Assembly (NCBI GenBank): GCA_030549335.1
Contig: CM060196.1
Coordinates: 13,283,501 to 13,347,500, forward strand
DNA from: Pontederia crassipes
Taxonomy: Eukaryota; Streptophyta; Magnoliopsida; Commelinales; Pontederiaceae
DNA length: 64,000 bases
Direction: 5' to 3'
Every line of letters starts with the position of its first letter. Position 1 is the stretch's first letter. Below the pieces are notes generated by a model. It searched no databases and was not told the origin of the DNA. It saw only the letters and a program-made list of their open reading frames with translations. The position numbers and the translations under genes were made by a program. Of this stretch, positions 58,560 to 64,000 are shown piece by piece.

Positions 58560-60050
58560 AGACATTTTGATATACATACAATATTTTATTAGCACATAGT
58601 GCTCTACGTTTAAAGATCTGCACGTGCTCTTCTATATCAAGTATACTACTATTTTGAAAGTGTCCTCTATTCATAGCTACAAATATTGAATTTAAAAATA
58701 TGAATAGACATATATATATCATAATAAACTTTTGAATATCATGATGATATTATGTAAAATATTTTTTTATCACGTACATTTATATATTCTATGCCCGCAA
58801 ATACTCTTTATCTTTAAAGAGGGAGTCGAGTATGCAAATAAAAAATGAAAGCCCTTTTATTTGTACATCACAGTGTACAATACACAATTTGTATATACAA
58901 TTTATAAAAAAATATTTCTTATTCCTAAGAGAAAGCATGCACACATTCTTTTATTTTGAAGAGAATGTAGAACGTGCTTTTGCAATATGCACCATTGCAT
59001 TCTCTACGTTGCTATATTTATAGGTAATGTAAAGAATATAAAGAAATAATAATTAAATTAGCAACCATTCGATAATAAACTTTTATAGATATTATACTAT
59101 ATCTTATTTACAATATAATATGATTAGGATATATAAATAATGTGTATAATTTACTTATTTTTAAGTATCATAAATAATATAATTAAATAATAATTAGCTT
59201 TTGAGTATTCATAATTATATAACTAACTTTTGTTATAGGTGATTATATATCTTATATCAGTTTATAACTAACTATCCAATACAATAAAATGATTATTTTG
59301 TTTGATATTCTGAAATGATTGATATGCATAAAAATTCTATATCCTAATAAAATAACTACCTGATAACACCTAAAATAACTATATGCAACTAAAGATTATT
59401 AGTATAAACAATAAGTGATTAAAATATTATAAAAATATATCATTTATTCCATATGATATTTGTTATCATATTATTTGTTATATATTCTTTTTCATTTATA
59501 GTAGTTTACATATATACATATTAAGTTTGATTGACTATTTTGTTATTAGGTAATTATGTAGTCTATATCGATTGTAAATCTTCTAACTCCTTGACACAAT
59601 AATAACTTGATATGCAACAAAAAATAATTATATGCAACAAAAAATTATTAGTAGAAATGATATATGATTACAAATAATACAGAAATATATCCTTTATTTT
59701 ATATATTATTGGTTATAGAACAAATGTTTAATTTATAGTTGTTGAATAATTTGATCTGCACATACTTTTTACCTTCAAAGAGAACATCAATGGAAATTGA
59801 AAGCCTCTCATATCATTTAATATTTTTTCTTAAATAAAAATAAATTATATATAAGTATTTTTCCTATAACATTTAAATTTTTTTAGTCGAAAAAGTATTT
59901 ATATAAATAATTTTTTTATCACACACAGACTTATGTTTGTAGGTCCACACGTATTCTTTGACTTCAAAGAAAGCGTTGAATATGCAAATGAACATTGAAA
60001 CACCATCTATTTATGATTACAAATATAGAATTTTAAATTACAAATAAATA
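58560..60050. repeat. Degenerate internal repeats of Helitron H1
   Basis: A block with TCTGCAC.CGTA.TCTTT, TTCAAAGAGA and GAATATGCAAATGAA-like words recurs at about 58,610, 58,790, 59,750 and 59,940. Copies at 58,830 and 59,980 share TATGCAAAT exactly. Intervening AT-rich phrases (AATATATC.TTTATTCCATAT) also recur. No coding. Confidence 0.5.
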
Positions 60051-60171
60051 ATATTATATATTTTTAATAACTAACTTCTAAGTATCAATATTTATGTAAT
60101 TTAAAATATTATTATTTTATATATCCAATTTATGAGAATTCGACCTACCTCTGCTTTTATATATATATAGA

Positions 60172-60727
60172 TATAGATAATAATGTATGATAATATAATT
60201 GTTAAATATATAATAATTATAGTATATGAATAGATATTTAAATATATAATAACAATATAAAATAACAATATTGTGCTAGGTCGTGCTGGTTCGGTTTGGG
60301 CCTGTACTCGTGGGGCTGTGCTCGGACAGTCGTGTCCGAATTTGGCCGGACCAGCAAAATACTGTACAGGTCACGTCTGCACTAAATTTGGTCTTTAGTT
60401 TACATTTACGAAAAATCATTGATTTTTCTAATTAGCATATTCTCTATACATGAAAAATAATTAATTAATTTTTTTTATCTATGAAGTAACTAAGATGAGG
60501 GGATAAGGCAAGGAAAGACATGTCAGAAAGGTGGAAAAGGTTAATGGAACCGTTCCTTTGATTTTTCTCGAGGTCACATCGGTTTGGGAACTAAATGGAA
60601 GTTATTGACCATGTAGTATTTTATCGCTCACTCACTGCTATTTATATAATCAGAATTTTAACTGTAACTACGACATTGATAACCATTAAATGTTTAGTTT
60701 CTTTCATTTTATTAAGTTTATTTCATA
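60172..60727. other. Spacer with a GC-richer island
   Basis: 60,270-60,400 is GC-rich (GGTTCGGTTTGGGCCTGTAC and on) with the short inverted pair GGACAGTCGTGTCC, unlike its surroundings. No frame or known repeat recognised. 60,691-60,727 matches bases 165-205. Confidence 0.4.
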
Positions 60728-60760
60728 TCTATCTATATATTATTAAAAGGAAGATAGTAT
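60728..60760 (+). mobile_element. Possible Helitron 5' end (H3)
   Basis: TCTATCTATATATTATTAAA followed by AGGAAGATAG resembles the H1 5' end and plant Helitron starts. A possible 3' end lies at 62,474-62,505 (perfect stem GTGCCA / TGGCAC, then TTAG rather than CTAG). Speculative. Confidence 0.25.
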
Positions 60761-61230
60761 TCAATAAGGGGATGACATTTGCTAAGAAAAATATAAGTAT
60801 ACGACCATATAAGTATTCATAATCTTACAATAAGCAAAAATGATATTTAATGATCATTATTTAATGGCATTTTATTAAGATGATTAATTTATAAGTAAAT
60901 ATCAAAGTTGGATATAATTTTATTTGAATAATGGATAATAAGCGTCCAAAACCTTCCAATATAAAATGATATTTAATGATCAATCATTAATTAAATAATT
61001 AATGACATTTTATTGAAATGATTTGTGTTTTTATTTATTTGATCATATAAGGAGACATTAATAACTTATTTTAAATAATAAAAGAAATTAATATTTTCTG
61101 ATTAAATTCATAATTTATATGTTAAGTGGGATTAATTAGAAATTGAAGATGGATTTGTAAAAAGAAGTTTAAAGAAAAAAACAAGAAACTGAATGTAGTA
61201 ACTTACCAAAGTAGTTTTAAGAATCTCCAC

Positions 61231-61305
61231 TATAAATAAGAAGAGAAATCCAAAGAAATTTGCTTGCATCATCCACGCACTCAATGTCATGCTGTTGAAG
61301 AAAGG
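61231..61305 (+). promoter_or_regulatory. Promoter-like TATAAATAAG with short leader
   Basis: TATAAATAAG (61,231-61,240) in a CTCCAC context is followed about 50 bp later by an ATG (ATGCTGTTGAAGAAAGGTAG at about 61,290) that meets a splice-donor-like GGTAG. No downstream exon was recognised. Confidence 0.25.
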
Positions 61306-61319
61306 TAGCATACATCACT

Positions 61320-62683
61320 ATATATATATATATATAATTTTTATTTTTATTTATATATATATAATTTTTATTTTTATCACAAGTCATTTGTGTATACTCA
61401 TATTCTATTAATTGTGGTCCTTATTCTTTATTATGAACATGGGTATTTACATATTGAAGAATAGTAAATCATTATATTAAATTTATTGATATCATATAGT
61501 AAATAAAAAATTAAAATAATTATGACCATTTTTGAATTTTTTTGCTCTAAAAGATTATGAGGATTGTTTTTCATGGACTCCCGAACCATAGCAATTTAAC
61601 GTTCTACTTAGAATTTAGGTAAGATGCTTAACACACACTCTCTCTCTCTGTGGCTATAACTTCTTGGTATAATTTTTTATGCCACTCATATCTAAAATAA
61701 CATCTAATTATATGTGTGTCATATTTTAACATTTCATCTACATATAACTATATAAGAAAATCACATGTCTCCATAATGGACGTTGTTTGGATGAATGTTA
61801 GTAATTTATTCTTAGTTTAACCTATCTTCATAAGATTTTTTATATTCAATTGTTAATAATAATACTTTTTTATATGGACTTAACGATATTTTTGCAAATT
61901 TTATTTTATTCATTAATCCATACACCTTATTGAGACTATATGAATCACTTTTTTTTATAAATAGGTTTTATGTTATACCTATTAGAATAAAAACATAACC
62001 TGTTCATATTAGTAACTCACTACTCAATACAAAGTGATCATTTAACTTATTTAATATTCTAAATACATGCCATACATTTATGATAATATTATAACAAAAT
62101 TCTAAAAAATGACCATAATATTATTTCGAAAATAATTGAATTTTTTAGAGGATGATCTGGCGTATTGAAAACAATATCATGTCTAAGGGCATCATGATAT
62201 TTGACAAATATACAATCCATCGTGTGTCATCCAACATGCAATAATCAATTAAAATATTTTTAAGATGTTGATTGGACAATTCATTGGTAAGCATAATATT
62301 TTCATGAATAATTATGAAAGAGAATTACAATGTATTATTAATTATATAATAATTATATAACTGCACAAGACGTTAAAGACAATTATACTATAACAATATA
62401 ATTCTGCAATATATCATTACCATGATGTTTAAAAACACATTTATATGATATTAATAATTTTAAAATAGGCGTAGTGCCATTGTGGCACGATCGAAATAAT
62501 ATTAGATTGTAAGAAAATTTTATTGTCGGTATAAGTTATTTAATTATATTATTATTCTTTCAGCTTATTTTTATCATATAATTATTTTTTTGTATATAGT
62601 ATAGACCTTATACTTATTTTTAAGTGTTTTCATTCCGAAAATAAAAAATTTAAGACTACAAGTGGATTGGTTTCATAGACATA
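61320..62683. other. AT-rich spacer
   Basis: No gene recognised. Duplicated TATATATAATTTTTATTTTT-type segment at 61,320-61,377. Confidence 0.5.
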
Positions 62684-62698
62684 CACTACAAGAAAAAG

Positions 62699-63358
62699 TC
62701 GTATTTCCGACGGTCCATTTTCGACGGCCCGAAATCCGTTTAAAATATCGACGGTTTTTTCGGCGGATCTTCCAAACCGTCGATATTTTCGTCAGATAAT
62801 TTTCGACGGTTTAAGCCGTCTAAAATTTCGACGGTGATAAATTCGTCGGAAGATTCCGTCGAAAATATTTATACTTCGACGGTTATGACCGTCGATAATT
62901 TCGGCGGTTTATCTAACCGTCGAAACTTCCAGCGGTCTAAACCGTCGAAAAATTTCAACACTGGTTGCGCATAATTATTGAACTTATCGATGGTTTTGAC
63001 CGTCAAAATTTGCGACGTTCAAAGCAATCGTCGATATTTCGGCGGTCATAACCGTCGATAGTATTTAAATAAAATATTCTACCTTAATTTTTTTCGACGG
63101 CCTCAACCGTCGAAAATGGAAATTTATAATTTACACAAACTATGTATATGTCGATGTTTTTGAAAATTTATCATTATGGGAATCGACGGCTAAAACAGTC
63201 GATATTTTGACGGTTTAAAGAACCGTCAAAACTATCGACGGCTAAAACCGTCGATATTTCGATATCGACAGTTTTTCCAGCGGATTGAAGCCGTCGAAAT
63301 GCGAATTAATATAATATTATATTTACCTATGTTGCGACGGTTTCGACCGTCGAAAAAT
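62699..63358. repeat. CACTA subterminal palindrome array (CGACGG / CCGTCG)
   Basis: More than 20 copies of CGACGG or CCGTCG, mostly paired as short palindromes such as CGACGGTTATGACCGTCG and CGACGGCTAAAACCGTCG. This is the kind of motif array bound by the element's own protein in En/Spm. The array stops just before the TATA box. Confidence 0.92.
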
Positions 63359-63361
63359 GGT

Positions 63362-63371
63362 TATATAAAAA
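63362..63371 (+). promoter_or_regulatory. CACTA element TATA box
   Basis: TATATAAAAA stands at the right edge of the subterminal array, followed by a C-rich stretch typical of a start site. GGTAGG (63,487-63,492) about 120 bp further could be a first splice donor. Confidence 0.6.
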
Positions 63372-63544
63372 CCCGACCGCACTCTTACTTAGAACGTCTG
63401 TCCGTCGCCGCGCATTTCGTCCGCCGTTCGTCCGGCCGTCGACCACCTCCCACCCGAAGCTTCTGCCGTCGACCATCTCCGGCGCAGGTAGGTCCGATCC
63501 CCGCCTCCTTTGATATATAATTTTTCTCTCCTTCGACCATCTCC

Positions 63545-63872
63545 ATGCGGCGGCCAGATCCGGCCGCCATTCGCGCGCGGCAGCCAGATCTGGCCGCCCT
63601 CCGCGCATGGCGGCCATATCCGGCCGCCCTCCGTGCGGCGGTCAGATCCGGCCGCCCTCCGCGCGCGGCGGCCAGATCCGGCCGCCCTTGCACGGCGGCG
63701 GCCAGATCCGGCCGCCCTCCGTGCGCGGCGGCCAGATCGGCCACCCTCTGTGCGGCGGCCAGATCCGGCCGCCCTCCGTGCGTGGCGGCCAGATCCGGCC
63801 GCCCTCCGTGCGGCGGCCAGATCAGGCAGCCCTCCGCGCGCGGCGGCCAGATCCGGCCGCCCTTGCGCTGTA
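63545..63872. repeat. GC-rich minisatellite, about 11 units of 27-31 bp
   Basis: Each unit is built on GGCGGCCAGATCCGGCCGCC followed by CTCCGTG or CTCCGCG. The core is itself nearly palindromic. Units vary by a few bases. It is open in several frames on both strands because of its composition. Confidence 0.95.
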
Positions 63873-63916
63873 AGGCTACCATGTCGCCACGAAAGCTTCC
63901 ATGTTTAGAATTATAG
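63545..63916 (+). CDS. Possible repeat-encoded frame in the CACTA element
   Basis: ATG at 63,545 opens 123 codons, reading RRPDPAAIRA- and AARSGRPP-type repeats to KLPCLEL. The minisatellite unit length varies, so the repeats change frame. Other frames are equally open, and no domain is known. It could instead be untranslated leader or intron. Confidence 0.2.
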   Translation: MRRPDPAAIRARQPDLAALRAWRPYPAALRAAVRSGRPPRAAARSGRPCTAAARSGRPPCAAARSATLCAAARSGRPPCVAARSGRPPCGGQIRQPSARGGQIRPPLRCKATMSPRKLPCLEL

Positions 63917-64000
63917 TTGAGAAACCTTTAATCCCCTCCTCCCAAGTCTCAAGTCGTAATATTTAGAATTATAGTTTATAATTATAGTTGTAATATTTTT
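63873..64000. other. CACTA element, AT-rich stretch to window end
   Basis: TTTAGAATTATAGTT repeated twice (about 63,903 and 63,961). No gene visible before the window ends. Confidence 0.5.

Larger units (their letters stand above)
55929..60171 (-). mobile_element. Non-autonomous Helitron H1
   Basis: On the minus strand the 3' end has a hairpin (CCACG / CGTGG, 5-nt loop, 55,942-55,956), a 9-nt spacer and CTAG (55,929-55,932) followed by host T. The 5' end TCTATATATATATAAAAG starts at 60,171 after host A. These are the A^T insertion, TC start and hairpin-CTRR end of Helitrons. Length about 4.24 kb. No Rep/helicase coding was found, so it is non-autonomous. It carries microsatellites and a degenerate internal repeat. 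Confidence 0.6.
62684..64000 (+). mobile_element. CACTA (En/Spm) transposon, 5' part, runs off the window
   Basis: Starts with the canonical CACTACAAGAAAAA terminus at 62,684. It is followed by about 660 bp of subterminal palindromic repeats, a TATA box at 63,362 and a GC-rich region. The 3' end and any transposase lie beyond 64,000. Confidence 0.9.

Noticed and set aside
62699-63358. CRISPR-like repeat array
   Set aside because: Repeats are short palindromes with irregular spacing next to a CACTA terminus in a plant genome.
63327-63882. Minus-strand repeat proteins at 63.3-63.9 kb
   Set aside because: Minisatellite units are open on both strands; no reason to prefer the antisense frames.

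Overview
The window looks like nuclear DNA of a flowering plant. It is strongly AT-rich, packed with plant-type transposable elements, and carries GC-rich islands that encode plant cytochrome P450s of the CYP71 type. GC-rich exons in AT-rich DNA, and the style of the P450s, suggest a monocot; that is inference and no species is claimed. I found no rRNA, tRNA, CRISPR array or bacterial-type operon, and no gene that can be called intact with confidence.

Layout. 0-2 kb: a dispersed repeat with a Helitron 3' end, then a broken minus-strand 2-oxoglutarate-dependent dioxygenase (AOP-like). 3.2-8.2 kb: an almost complete but decayed Copia retrotransposon with both LTRs, PBS and PPT (minus strand). 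10-16.4 kb: P450 copy P1 (two exons, one 2-nt frameshift), a hAT-type MITE, and P450 relic P3, split by a 2.1-kb solo LTR. 18.5-19.7 kb: a 1.2-kb foldback Mutator-like element with a 9-bp target duplication. 20-28.3 kb: a SINE-like repeat and two decayed Copia elements (minus), with P450 relic P4 between them. 29.6-34.4 kb: a promoter-like duplicated segment, P450 relic P5 cut by a solo LTR, P450 relic P6 fused to a truncated Gypsy LTR, and decayed Gypsy gag. 35.7-38.6 kb: P450 copy P2 (minus, two exons, one 2-nt frameshift) and a second hAT MITE. 39.5-47.1 kb: SINE-like repeat and a truncated Gypsy element (minus). 47.1-51.1 kb: a small non-autonomous LTR element with a nested solo LTR flanked by a perfect 5-bp duplication. 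51-62.7 kb: AT-rich DNA with a 651-bp tandem duplication, a repeat interrupted by a ~665-bp insert, two probable head-to-tail Helitrons and their internal arrays. 62.7-64 kb: the 5' end of a CACTA transposon running off the window.

How it fits together. The only host genes recognised are one P450 family, present as six copies or pieces (P1-P6), and one dioxygenase relic. Both families are typical of specialised metabolism. The P450 copies share a leader with a CCATAAATTG-like box about 30-40 bp before the ATG, so they spread with their promoters. Mobile elements then broke them: a MITE in one leader, a solo LTR in one exon, a solo LTR at one relic's end, and one piece joined to an LTR. The two best copies each carry a different 2-nt deletion, so the locus reads as a decaying tandem P450 cluster in transposon-rich DNA. 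The most unusual features are arrays of short GC-rich palindromes shared by four Gypsy-type LTRs, the foldback MULE, the head-to-tail Helitron pair with its repeat arrays, and the CACTA 5' end with its GC-rich minisatellite.
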